Below are positions 48,884-57,345 of a DNA stretch of 64,000 nucleotides, piece after piece. Under the pieces are notes generated by a model that had not been told where the DNA came from, searched no databases, and worked only from the letters and a program-made list of their open reading frames with translations. Position numbers and translations under genes: made by a program. Numbering within the stretch: position 1 is the first letter of the stretch; the number at the start of each line of letters is the position of its first letter. The DNA is from Psychrobacillus sp. FSL H8-0483 (lineage in GTDB: Bacteria > Bacillota > Bacilli > Bacillales_A > Planococcaceae), in assembly GCF_038637725.1 (NCBI RefSeq), contig NZ_CP152052.1:2773501-2837500 (forward strand), given 5' to 3'.

Positions 48884-49861
48884 TTATGCATTCACTTTTA
48901 GTTTTTTAAATTCTTCCGTAAGCATTGGAATTACTTCAAATAGGTCGCCAACTATACCGTAGTCTGCTACTTTGAAAATATTAGCCTCTGGATCTTTATT
49001 GATTGCTACGATTATCTTCGAGTTAGACATACCAGCTAAATGTTGGATTGCTCCTGAAATACCAGCTGCGATATAAAGGTCTGGTGTAACTACTTTACCT
49101 GTTTGGCCAATTTGTAGTGAGTAATCACAGTAATCAGCGTCACAGGCTCCACGTGATGCACCTACTGCTCCACCTAACACGGCTGCAAGCTCCTTTAAAG
49201 GTGCAAAGCCTTCTTCACTTTTCACTCCACGACCACCAGCAATAACTACTTTTGCTTCTGATAGATCTACACCTTCGGAAGATTTACGAACAACCTCTTT
49301 GATAATGGTACGAAGGTTCGTTATATCTACCGATAAGGAAGAGACATCACCTGTTTTGCTATCATCTTTTGCAAGAGGAGCAATATTATTTGGACGAATT
49401 GTAATAAATTCGATTCCGTCTTTTACTTTAACTTTCTCAAACGCTTTACCAGAATAGATTGGACGAATGTATACAGCTTCATCGCCTTCCCCTTCAATAG
49501 CTGTAACGTCAGATACTAAACCAACTTGTAATTTACTTGCAATTTTTGGCGATAAGTCTTTTCCAAGGGCAGTATGTCCGAAAACTATCGCTCCTGGTTT
49601 TTCCTGCTCAATGACAGCAAGTATAGCTTGGCCATACCCGTCTGATGTATACTGTTTTAAATGTGGGTGCTCAACAGTGATCACGCGGTCAGCACCATAT
49701 TTAGCAAGTTCAACAGCTAGCTCTTTCACTGAATCTCCTAGTAGAACACTAACTACTTCCCCACCATCAGAAATTTGCTTTGCAGCGGCAATAGCTTCAT
49801 ATGATACATTACGTAAAGCACCCTCACGCGCTTCCCCTAATACTAATACTTTTTTAGACAT
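48884..49861 (-). CDS. etfA: Electron transfer flavoprotein alpha subunit
   Basis: EtfA with EtfB takes electrons from acyl-CoA dehydrogenases. The 325 residues have the C-terminal FAD-binding pattern [27 protein letters not shown] and [19 protein letters not shown] with [13 protein letters not shown] after GGGAGG. Follows etfB by 87 bases, part of the FadR-controlled beta-oxidation operon. Confidence 0.96.
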   Translation of the reverse strand: MSKKVLVLGEAREGALRNVSYEAIAAAKQISDGGEVVSVLLGDSVKELAVELAKYGADRVITVEHPHLKQYTSDGYGQAILAVIEQEKPGAIVFGHTALGKDLSPKIASKLQVGLVSDVTAIEGEGDEAVYIRPIYSGKAFEKVKVKDGIEFITIRPNNIAPLAKDDSKTGDVSSLSVDITNLRTIIKEVVRKSSEGVDLSEAKVVIAGGRGVKSEEGFAPLKELAAVLGGAVGASRGACDADYCDYSLQIGQTGKVVTPDLYIAAGISGAIQHLAGMSNSKIIVAINKDPEANIFKVADYGIVGDLFEVIPMLTEEFKKLKVNA

Positions 49862-49948
49862 GTTGTTTTCCTCCCAGTTTGAGTATGAATTCGAATCAAA
49901 TACACCTTGGAGCAGTTGCTACCAGAAGTGACCATCTGTTAAACCAAG

Positions 49949-50722
49949 TTAAATGACTTTTGCTTCCGAATGAAGTAAGTGAACTAACTCTTTCACTTGG
50001 TCAGCTAATTCGCCCTCTAATACTTTTCCTGCTTCCTTTTTAGGAGGAAGATAAATCTCAAGGGTTTCTGTTTTAGCTACGACCTCGTCTTCATCGATAT
50101 CAAGATCATCTAATTCTATTTCATCCAAAGGTTTTTTCTTCGCTTTCATAATTCCTGGTAATGAAGGATAACGTGGTTCATTTAAACCTTGTTGAGCAGT
50201 TACTAAAAGTGGTAAAGAAGTTTCTAATACTTCAGTATCCCCTTCTACGTCACGCTTAATCGTAACAGTTGTTCCGTTTATTTCTAGGTTTGTAATTGTT
50301 GTTACATAGTTGATGCCTAATAATTCTGCAACACGTGGGCCTACTTGTCCAGATCCACCGTCAATGGCAACGTTACCAGCTAAAATTAAATCAGGACTTT
50401 TATCTTTTAAGTATTCAGAAATGATCTGTGCAGCTGTAAATTGGTCCATTTCTTCTACGTCGTCTTCTAAATTAATAAGAACAGCTTTGTCTGCTCCCAT
50501 TGCAAGCGCTGTGCGAAGTTGTTTCTCTGCATCTTCCCCACCCATAGTGATTACAGTTACTTCTCCACCCTGTGCGTCGCGAACTTGAATTGCTTCTTCA
50601 ATCGCATATTCGTCATATGGGTTAATGATGAATTCTGCACCGTCTTCTTGAATTTTACCGCCGCTTACGACAATTTTTTCCTCTGTATCAAATGTACGTT
50701 TCACTAAAACATAAATATTCAT
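49949..50722 (-). CDS. etfB: Electron transfer flavoprotein beta subunit
   Basis: EtfB binds AMP and pairs with EtfA. The 257 residues include INPYDEYAIEEAIQVRD, the ETF-beta signature VAELLGINYVTTITNLEI and PSLPGIMKAKKKPLDEI. ATG after GGGGGATTTCT. Confidence 0.95.
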   Translation of the reverse strand: MNIYVLVKRTFDTEEKIVVSGGKIQEDGAEFIINPYDEYAIEEAIQVRDAQGGEVTVITMGGEDAEKQLRTALAMGADKAVLINLEDDVEEMDQFTAAQIISEYLKDKSPDLILAGNVAIDGGSGQVGPRVAELLGINYVTTITNLEINGTTVTIKRDVEGDTEVLETSLPLLVTAQQGLNEPRYPSLPGIMKAKKKPLDEIELDDLDIDEDEVVAKTETLEIYLPPKKEAGKVLEGELADQVKELVHLLHSEAKVI

Positions 50723-50770
50723 TTAGAAATCCCCCAATGTGTATAGTGTTGTTTCCTTCTCAACAAGTAA

Positions 50771-51544
50771 TTATTTCCCTTTAAAAATAGGCTGTCTTTT
50801 TTCTAAGAACGCTGAAATACCTTCTTTTGCATCTTCTGAAACGAATACCGTTCCAAAAGCATTTGCTTCTGCTTTCACACCTTCATAGTAAGAAGCTGGT
50901 TTCACATATTGAAGCATTTCTAGCGCAGCTTTTACAGCTACAGGACTTTTCTTTGCAATTTTGGTTGCTAGTTCCTTTGCGCGAGCAAATAGTTCTTCTT
51001 CTGGGTAAGCATGATTCGCTAAGCCAAATTGAGCCGCTTCTCTCCCACTAATCGGATCGCTACTTAACAGCATTTCTGCCGCCTTTGCAAATCCAACATA
51101 ACGTGGAAGACGCTGTGTTCCAGCAAAGCCAGGGATTAACCCCAACTGTAATTCAGGAAGGCCAAGCTTTGCATTTTCCGAAACAAGTCGAATATGACAG
51201 CTCATCGCTAATTCCAGACCTCCACCAAGTGCAGCACCATGAATTGCAGCAATCACTGGTTTTGGGAATGTTTCAAGTTTTTCGAAAATTAATTGCCCAC
51301 TTGTAGCTAATTCCGAAAATTCTTCTCCTGTTGATATAGAAGTGAATTCCTTTATATCTGCTCCTGCAGAAAAGAATCTTCCTTCTCCTTTAAGTAAAAC
51401 AACTCGAACGGTATCATCATTTGCTACATCGTCTAGAAAGCTATTTATTTCTAGAATAACTCCGCTAGCTAATGCATTAGCTGGTGGACGATTAAGCGTA
51501 ACTATCGCTACATGATCTTCAATAGTCCATGATAAAAATTCCAT
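50771..51544 (-). CDS. fadB: Enoyl-CoA hydratase
   Basis: FadB hydrates 2-enoyl-CoA in fatty acid breakdown. Crotonase marks: SAGADIKEF (oxyanion hole, about 62-70), GGGLELAMSCHIR (about 104-116) and GLIPGFAGTQRLPR. 257 residues; ATG after AGGGGAAGTG. In the fadR-fadB-etfBA order. Confidence 0.93.
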   Translation of the reverse strand: MEFLSWTIEDHVAIVTLNRPPANALASGVILEINSFLDDVANDDTVRVVLLKGEGRFFSAGADIKEFTSISTGEEFSELATSGQLIFEKLETFPKPVIAAIHGAALGGGLELAMSCHIRLVSENAKLGLPELQLGLIPGFAGTQRLPRYVGFAKAAEMLLSSDPISGREAAQFGLANHAYPEEELFARAKELATKIAKKSPVAVKAALEMLQYVKPASYYEGVKAEANAFGTVFVSEDAKEGISAFLEKRQPIFKGK

Positions 51545-51596
51545 TTGCTCACTTCCCCTTTGTTATGCTTTTATCACGGCTTAACAGGCTGTAATA

Positions 51597-51636
51597 CCCC
51601 CACCACAAATTTTGCGAGAGAAAATAGGTGGGGATA
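51597..51636. repeat. Hairpin in the fadR-fadB gap
   Basis: CCCCCACC and GGTGGGG pair around a loop of about 22 bases, extended outward by ACAGG/CCTGT. No T run follows on either strand, so it does not look like a terminator. It may stabilise message or slow polymerase. Confidence 0.55.
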
Positions 51637-51669
51637 AACAACCTGTAAAACCCCGATTGGTTCAACTAA

Positions 51670-51704
51670 CCATCAGTGGGGGATGAAGACCCCCCCACTG
51701 ATGG
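51670..51704. repeat. 13-bp perfect inverted repeat in the fadR-fadB gap
   Basis: CCATCAGTGGGGG (51670-51682) and CCCCCACTGATGG (51692-51704) are perfect complements with a 9-base loop containing a C run. There is no T tract. It lies just downstream of fadR, within the operon. Probably an RNA hairpin that sets relative expression. Confidence 0.7.
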
Positions 51705-51709
51705 AAGTT

Positions 51710-52288
51710 TCACTTTATCCCCTTTAACAATAGACGATGTACTTTTTCTGTTAGGTCAACTAAATTATATTTATATTCATTCATGACCCAAGTAGTTGTC
51801 GTCTCATCAATTGTACCAAAAACCATTTGTCTTGCTAAGCGAATATCTAAGTTATTTTCAAATTCTCCCTTTTCGATGCCTTCTTTTAGTATGGTTTCTA
51901 GGAAAACTAAATAGTTTTTTAAAATGGCATTTATACGTAAACGTAAAGCAAGATTTGATTGTCGCAGCTCCAATTGCGTGACAGTTGCTAAGTGATGATT
52001 GCTAGCAAGTACCTTAAAATGATTTTCAATCATCTTATATAATTTTTCTGAAGCGCTCACATCTTCTTTTATTATTTCTTGTAAATTATTAGCGAACATC
52101 TCCATTTTTTCTTCAAATACGGATATTAATATATCTTCTTTGTTTTTGAAGTATAAGTAAATCGTCCCGTCTGCTACACCAGCTTCCTTGGCAATTTTAG
52201 AAACTTGCGACTGATGATATCCATTTTCTGCAATGACGATAATCGCAGCGTCAATAATTTGCTTATACTTAGGTTTATCTTTTTTCAT
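51710..52288 (-). CDS. fadR: FadR, TetR-family repressor of fatty acid degradation
   Basis: FadR represses beta-oxidation genes until long-chain acyl-CoA binds. The start MKKDKPKYKQIIDAAIIVIA leads to the HTH HQSQVSKIAKEAGVADGTIY and YLYFKNKEDILISVF, nearly the same as B. subtilis FadR. I start at ATG 52288 after GGGGCTGA; the longer frame begins inside the operator. Length 192. First gene of fadR-fadB-etfB-etfA and self-regulated. Confidence 0.95.
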   Translation of the reverse strand: MKKDKPKYKQIIDAAIIVIAENGYHQSQVSKIAKEAGVADGTIYLYFKNKEDILISVFEEKMEMFANNLQEIIKEDVSASEKLYKMIENHFKVLASNHHLATVTQLELRQSNLALRLRINAILKNYLVFLETILKEGIEKGEFENNLDIRLARQMVFGTIDETTTTWVMNEYKYNLVDLTEKVHRLLLKGIK

Positions 52289-52310
52289 TGAATTCAGCCC
52301 CAAAAATAAA

Positions 52311-52336
52311 AATATGAATGATGATTCATTCATATT
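52311..52336. promoter_or_regulatory. FadR operator at the fadR promoter
   Basis: AATATGAATGA and TCATTCATATT flank a 4-base centre TGAT; the inner arms TGAATGA/TCATTCA equal the known Bacillus FadR box. It lies at about the transcription start, so binding would block the promoter. Confidence 0.9.
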
Positions 52337-52339
52337 TTT

Positions 52340-52368
52340 ATATTATATTTAATTTTCTATTATGTCAA
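52340..52368 (-). promoter_or_regulatory. Sigma-A promoter of the fadR operon
   Basis: On the minus strand TTGACA (52368-52363), 17 bases, then TAATAT (52345-52340). The FadR box begins 4 bases on. Confidence 0.8.
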
Positions 52369-52375
52369 TAAACAA

Positions 52376-54073
52376 TTAACTCTCTAATGCCACTTGTTTC
52401 AATTTTTCTTTTTCTTCTTCTATTAGGTTTCTTCTCAATATTTTACCAACTGCTGTTTTCGGCAACTCTTTTCTAAATTCATATATTCTCGGAACTTTAA
52501 AAGCTGCTAAGTTTTCACGACAAAACTTATCTAACTCCTCTTCCGTTGTAGCGACTCCATCTTTTAGTACGATATATGCTTTAACCGTTTCACCGCGATA
52601 TGGATCTGGTACTCCTGCCACAACACATTCCTGAATAGCCGGATGTTCGTAAAGTACTTCTTCTACATCTCGAGGATAAATATTATACCCGCCAGCAATA
52701 ATTAAATCTTTTTTACGATCGACAATAAAAAAGTAACCGCTTTCATTCATGTAACCTAAATCCCCTGTTAAAAACCATCCATCTCGCATCGTCATTTCTG
52801 TATCTTCCGGACGGTTCCAATAGCCTTTCATAACTTGTGGACCTCTTACTGCAATTTCTCCAATTTCACCAGGTGGAAGAGGGGTTGTAGATTCTACTCC
52901 TAAAATAACCGATTCTGTATCCGGCCAAGGAATGCCTACAGAACCTTTTACGCGTTGATCGCTATAAATTAAATTTGCATGAGTTACAGGTGAAGTTTCT
53001 GTTAGCCCATAACCTTCTACTAATTTACCACCAGTAACTTTTTCAAATTTATCTTGAATTTCTACCGGTAAAGCTGCTGAACCACTTAAACAAGCAACAA
53101 TAGAAGACAAATCATATTTTTGAACATCCGGATGGTTTAGAATACCAATGTATATAGTAGGCGCCCCTGGAAACAAGGTTGGCTTTTGCTTATCAATTGT
53201 TTTAAGCGCTGTTTCTACATCGAACTTTGGTAATAATATCATTCTATTTCCTAACAGAACAGAAAGTATTAAAACTGCAGTCATCCCATACACATGGAAG
53301 AATGGTAAAATCCCTAAAATACTTTCTTCGCCTTCTTTACATTTGTACAGCCATGCGTTGCACATGGACGCATTAGATATTAAGTTTTTGTGGGTTAGCA
53401 TAACACCTTTCGGAAATCCTGTCGTTCCACCAGTATATTGTAACAGTGCAATATCTTCTTCAAAATCAAAAGGCATTTCGATTGGACTTGGTTTCGCAAC
53501 CTTCATTATTTCAGTGAATAAATGATTCATTCCTCGATGTTCTACCTTCACACTAAATCCATATTGTTTCTTTTGAATGAAGGGATAAACGAGGCTCTTC
53601 GGAAACGGTAAATAATCTTTAATACCTGTTAGTATAATATTTTCTAAATCTGTGTCTTTGATTACTTTTGAAATTCGAGGAAACAAAATATCTAATGCTA
53701 AAATTACTTTAGCTCCTGAGTCTTTCATTTGATACGATATTTCTCGTTCTGTATAAAGTGGGTTTGTTTGTACTACAATTGCCCCTGCAAATAAAGCTCC
53801 GTAATAGCCTATTACCCCTTGCGGACAATTTGGTAACATGATTGCCACTCTGTCCCCTTTTTGAATACCTAACGACTTCAAATAATTAGCAAATTTCAAC
53901 GACGATTCATATAGCTCTTTGTATGATACATCTCTTCCCAAAAAATGAATGGCTACTTTCAGTGGAAATTTCTTGTATGCTCGCGTTAAATATTCGTGAA
54001 CTGGAATAGATTCATAGTTAAGCGTATGCGATATTTCCGGTGGATAATGTGCCAGCCATGGTTTTTCAGTCAA
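52376..54073 (-). CDS. lcfA: Long-chain fatty acid-CoA ligase
   Basis: LcfA activates fatty acids with ATP and CoA. AMP-binding motifs YTGGTTGFPKGVMLTH, EGYGLTETSPV, GWFLTGDLGYM and PKTAVGKILRR are present. I start at TTG 54073 (MTEKPWLAHYPPE, like B. subtilis), eight bases after AAGGGGG; the longer ATG frame reads through the promoter. 565 residues. Next to fadR, with its own FadR-linked promoter. Confidence 0.95.
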   Translation of the reverse strand: MTEKPWLAHYPPEISHTLNYESIPVHEYLTRAYKKFPLKVAIHFLGRDVSYKELYESSLKFANYLKSLGIQKGDRVAIMLPNCPQGVIGYYGALFAGAIVVQTNPLYTEREISYQMKDSGAKVILALDILFPRISKVIKDTDLENIILTGIKDYLPFPKSLVYPFIQKKQYGFSVKVEHRGMNHLFTEIMKVAKPSPIEMPFDFEEDIALLQYTGGTTGFPKGVMLTHKNLISNASMCNAWLYKCKEGEESILGILPFFHVYGMTAVLILSVLLGNRMILLPKFDVETALKTIDKQKPTLFPGAPTIYIGILNHPDVQKYDLSSIVACLSGSAALPVEIQDKFEKVTGGKLVEGYGLTETSPVTHANLIYSDQRVKGSVGIPWPDTESVILGVESTTPLPPGEIGEIAVRGPQVMKGYWNRPEDTEMTMRDGWFLTGDLGYMNESGYFFIVDRKKDLIIAGGYNIYPRDVEEVLYEHPAIQECVVAGVPDPYRGETVKAYIVLKDGVATTEEELDKFCRENLAAFKVPRIYEFRKELPKTAVGKILRRNLIEEEKEKLKQVALES

Positions 54074-54119
54074 CTTATTGCCCCCTTTTATTTTTAATAA
54101 TAAGAATATTAATATTTTT

Positions 54120-54150
54120 ATTATAGATAAAAATGAATGACAATTCAATT
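54120..54150 (-). promoter_or_regulatory. Promoter of lcfA with overlapping FadR half-box
   Basis: On the minus strand TTGAAT (54148-54143), exactly 17 bases, then TATAAT (54125-54120). The plus-strand sequence TGAATGACAATTCA (54134-54147), half a FadR box and part of the other, lies over the spacer and -35. Confidence 0.8.
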
Positions 54151-54157
54151 CTTTACA

Positions 54158-54222
54158 TAAAAAAGAGACTGCTTGAATTCGCTTATTCATTTACATGAGT
54201 GGAAGCGTTACTAACAGTCTCT
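54158..54222 (-). terminator. Terminator after yshE and the small membrane gene
   Basis: AGAGACTG (54164-54171) and CAGTCTCT (54215-54222) pair, and the minus strand continues TTTTTTATG. It lies between the 26-residue ORF and the lcfA promoter. Confidence 0.75.
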
Positions 54223-54245
54223 GAATGAGTTGATAACTCATTCTA

Positions 54246-54326
54246 TTAATTCATTACAACATATATTATTCCGATGGCAACAAAAAGTATGCCTACAGCA
54301 ATTAAAATTTTCGACAATTTCTCCAT
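54246..54326 (-). CDS. 26-residue single-span membrane peptide
   Basis: Below the length of usual gene calls, but the ATG follows TTAGGAGCGATCTAG with a good ribosome binding site. The product begins MEKLSKILIAVGILFVAIGI and ends IYVVMN: two basic residues then one hydrophobic helix. It stands about 50 bases after yshE on the same strand and before a terminator, so it is probably co-transcribed. No family recognised. Confidence 0.65.
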   Translation of the reverse strand: MEKLSKILIAVGILFVAIGIIYVVMN

Positions 54327-54373
54327 CTAGATCGCTCCTAATCAAATACAAAAAACATTTTTGCTGAATTAAG

Positions 54374-54787
54374 TTAAATACTTGCACCAATAACAAATGA
54401 TAAGCCAACGGAAATAATAAGAGAAATTAATCCAACGGAACGATTATCATTTTCTATTTCTTTATCAACATTAAAAGTCGGTGTTAGAAATTCAAATAAC
54501 CAGTATGCCACTATTAACAGGGAGAATCCAAATAGTCCCCAGCCAATCATTTCAAATAATGAATTATGCTGTTCAATTGAATAGCTGAAAATATTACAAA
54601 CACCAAAGATTTTTCCTCCAGTTGCCAAAGCAACTGCAATATTCCCGTTTTTGATTTCTTGCCAGTTTTTATATTTCGTCACAATCTCAAATAAAACCAT
54701 TGATACTACTAAACATAAAATGACTACACTAAAATAACCAGCAGACTCCACTAGTGGGTTTGACCAAAAACTAGATAGTAGCAACAT
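54374..54787 (-). CDS. yshE: YshE, DUF350 membrane protein
   Basis: The 137-residue protein has four membrane helices and the DUF350 features GNIAVALATGGKIFGVCN. It stands between mutS2 and lcfA, as in B. subtilis. ATG after AAAGGGGTT. Function unknown. Confidence 0.88.
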   Translation of the reverse strand: MLLLSSFWSNPLVESAGYFSVVILCLVVSMVLFEIVTKYKNWQEIKNGNIAVALATGGKIFGVCNIFSYSIEQHNSLFEMIGWGLFGFSLLIVAYWLFEFLTPTFNVDKEIENDNRSVGLISLIISVGLSFVIGASI

Positions 54788-54881
54788 AATAACCCCTTTT
54801 ACACTTTTCTTTCTATACGGTTTGACCGATAAAAGGTTTCATTTATTTTATTATTTGGCTATGATAAACGATCCTGTTGTT

Positions 54882-54922
54882 ATTGACGAAAATCCGCTCG
54901 CTTTCCGCGAATTTTCGTCAAT
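54882..54922. repeat. GC-rich intergenic element, copy D (41-bp palindromic remnant)
   Basis: ATTGACGAAAAT (54882-54893) and ATTTTCGTCAAT (54911-54922) are perfect complements and enclose CCGCTCGCTTTCCGCGA, the same bases that follow the left end of copies A and B. The element body has collapsed, leaving the two ends and 17 bases. Confidence 0.8.
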
Positions 54923-54966
54923 AATTTATGCTTCTAAAAAACGACAGCCTAATATAACAGAGGCTA

Positions 54967-57330
54967 TTATTTTAATTCAACAACCGTTACACCATGTCCA
55001 CCTTCTCCTGCTTCACCAAAACGGTAGCTTTTGACACGAGAATGATTTTTTAAGTACTGTTGAATCGCCTGTCTTAAAACACCTGTCCCTTTTCCATGAA
55101 TAATGGAAATACGCGGGTAATTTGAAAGAATGGCATCGTCTAGATATTTTTCTGTTCGAATTATGGCATCCTCATATCGCTCTCCACGAAGATCAAGCTC
55201 GAGTTTCACATGTGAATCTCTACCACGAACAGCATTGACAGAAACAGTTTGTTTTTGTTTTTCCGGCTTTATATATTCTAAATCAGACTCATCGAGTTTC
55301 ATTTTTAACATACCAATTTGAACTGACCATTCAGAATTAGAAAGTTTATCTAATAATGTTCCTCTTTGACCAAAACTTAGAACCTTCACTTCATCTCCGG
55401 ATTTCAGTTCTTTACCAAGTTCGTTGAGTTTCTTTTGCTTTTTAAGAACTGGATTGTTCGGAAGTGCCTCTTCTAAACGTTTTTTAGCATCAATTAGTTC
55501 ATGCTCTTTTACGAGTTTATGGGTATTCGCTTGCATTTTTCGCAGCTCAATAATAATTTCATCTGCTTCACGACGTGCATCGTCTACAATTTTTCGCGCT
55601 TTATCTTTTGCTTTTTGCTCTAATTTCTCTTTTTTCTCATCGAGCTCAGCTAATCTTTTTTCTAAATCTTCTTGTATTTGTTTGGCTTCTTCTAATCTTA
55701 CTTCTGTTTCTTCCGCATCTTTTTCGGCTTGTCTACGACTATCTTCTAATGAAGCAATCATGGAATTCACTTCTCCGCGGTCGGTTCCAGTAAATGTTTG
55801 TGCTTGCGAAATAATATGACCCGGAAGACCAAGGCGCTCGGAGATTTCAAAAGCATTACTACGCCCAGGGACACCTATTAGTAATTTATAAGTAGGACTT
55901 AACGTTTCAATATCAAATTCTACACTTGCGTTTGCCACTCCAGGACGATTATATCCATATGCTTTAAGCTCAGGATAATGTGTTGTAGCCATCACCCGCG
56001 CGCCTGTTCCGTGCACTGCATCTAAAATAGAAATTGCAAGAGCTGCTCCTTCTTGAGGATCTGTTCCAGCTCCAAGCTCATCAAATAATATCAATGATTT
56101 TTCATCATATTTCTTCAAAATATCCACAATATTGACCATGTGTGATGAAAATGTACTTAGACTTTGCTCGATGGATTGCTCATCTCCGATATCTGCAAAT
56201 ACTGATTCAAATAATGCCACTTCTGAACCGTCTAATGCAGGTATAGGAATCCCACTTTGCGCCATCAATGTACATAGTCCAACTGTTTTAAGCGTCACGG
56301 TTTTACCACCTGTATTAGGTCCTGTAATGACGATTGCCGTAATATCTTTTCCAAATTCAATCGTATTTGTCACTGCATGATCAACCGAAATGAGTGGATG
56401 TCTTGCTTTAACTAAACGGATATATCCACTATTATTAATTTTAGGCATCGTACACTTTTCAGCTTGTCCATATTTTGCTTTCGCCAAAATGACATCAATT
56501 TCCCCTAGAATATTGACTAATAGGAATATTTCATGTCCTACTACTTCTACTTCTGCCGTTAATCTAATTAAAATACGGTCAATCTCTTCTTGTTCTTTTA
56601 TTTTTAAACCGCGAATATCGTTATTTATTTGCACAACTGCAGATGGTTCAATAAATAGAGTTTGCCCAGAAGAAGACTGATCGTGAATTATCCCACCATA
56701 ATGGCTTCGATATTCAGATTTTACCGGAATAACATATCGGTCATTTCGAATGGTAATAATCGAATCGGAAAGCATTTTAGATGCATTTGCACCTCGCGTA
56801 TAGCTTTCTAATTTTTCGCGAACTCGACTAACTTGGATTCGTAATTGCTGGCGAATTGAACGCAATGTACTGCTCGCACTGTCTAAAACAGAACCATTTT
56901 CATCGATGCAATCATTTATTTCATGCTCTAGTGCAGTTAATATTGGCATTGCGTCTTTTTTCTCAATAAAATGAGGGATTGCTACATCCTCTGATTCTGC
57001 TACATTTTCTAAAAATAGACGGAGAATTTTACTTGCTCGAATGGTACTAGCTGTTTCCATTAATTCGACGGGACTTAGCATACCACCAATTTGTGCGCGT
57101 TTTGCATGAGGACGAATATCTGTAATCCCGCCCATTGGTACATTTCCTCTTAGTCGAAGAACCGATAATCCTTCATCCATTTCTTCTAAAAGCTTTGCCA
57201 CTTCTGCAAAATCGACAGATGGTACAAGTTTATCTATATGACTTTTTCCGATGGAAGAAGTACAGTATTTCGAAACTTCTTCTCGTATTTTAAAATATTC
57301 TAATGTTTTCAGTGCTCTTTCAGCTATCAC
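54967..57330 (-). CDS. mutS2: MutS2, ribosome quality control and recombination ATPase
   Basis: MutS2 resolves stalled or collided ribosomes and suppresses recombination. The 787 residues have the MutS ATPase core (Walker [10 protein letters not shown], about 335; Walker [26 protein letters not shown]), a long coiled coil (about 510-630) and a C-terminal Smr nuclease domain ([12 protein letters not shown] and [11 protein letters not shown]). No mismatch-recognition domain. Start is GTG after AGGAGGTGCCTTA. Confidence 0.96.
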   Translation of the reverse strand: MIAERALKTLEYFKIREEVSKYCTSSIGKSHIDKLVPSVDFAEVAKLLEEMDEGLSVLRLRGNVPMGGITDIRPHAKRAQIGGMLSPVELMETASTIRASKILRLFLENVAESEDVAIPHFIEKKDAMPILTALEHEINDCIDENGSVLDSASSTLRSIRQQLRIQVSRVREKLESYTRGANASKMLSDSIITIRNDRYVIPVKSEYRSHYGGIIHDQSSSGQTLFIEPSAVVQINNDIRGLKIKEQEEIDRILIRLTAEVEVVGHEIFLLVNILGEIDVILAKAKYGQAEKCTMPKINNSGYIRLVKARHPLISVDHAVTNTIEFGKDITAIVITGPNTGGKTVTLKTVGLCTLMAQSGIPIPALDGSEVALFESVFADIGDEQSIEQSLSTFSSHMVNIVDILKKYDEKSLILFDELGAGTDPQEGAALAISILDAVHGTGARVMATTHYPELKAYGYNRPGVANASVEFDIETLSPTYKLLIGVPGRSNAFEISERLGLPGHIISQAQTFTGTDRGEVNSMIASLEDSRRQAEKDAEETEVRLEEAKQIQEDLEKRLAELDEKKEKLEQKAKDKARKIVDDARREADEIIIELRKMQANTHKLVKEHELIDAKKRLEEALPNNPVLKKQKKLNELGKELKSGDEVKVLSFGQRGTLLDKLSNSEWSVQIGMLKMKLDESDLEYIKPEKQKQTVSVNAVRGRDSHVKLELDLRGERYEDAIIRTEKYLDDAILSNYPRISIIHGKGTGVLRQAIQQYLKNHSRVKSYRFGEAGEGGHGVTVVELK

Positions 57331-57345
57331 TAAGGCACCTCCTAT

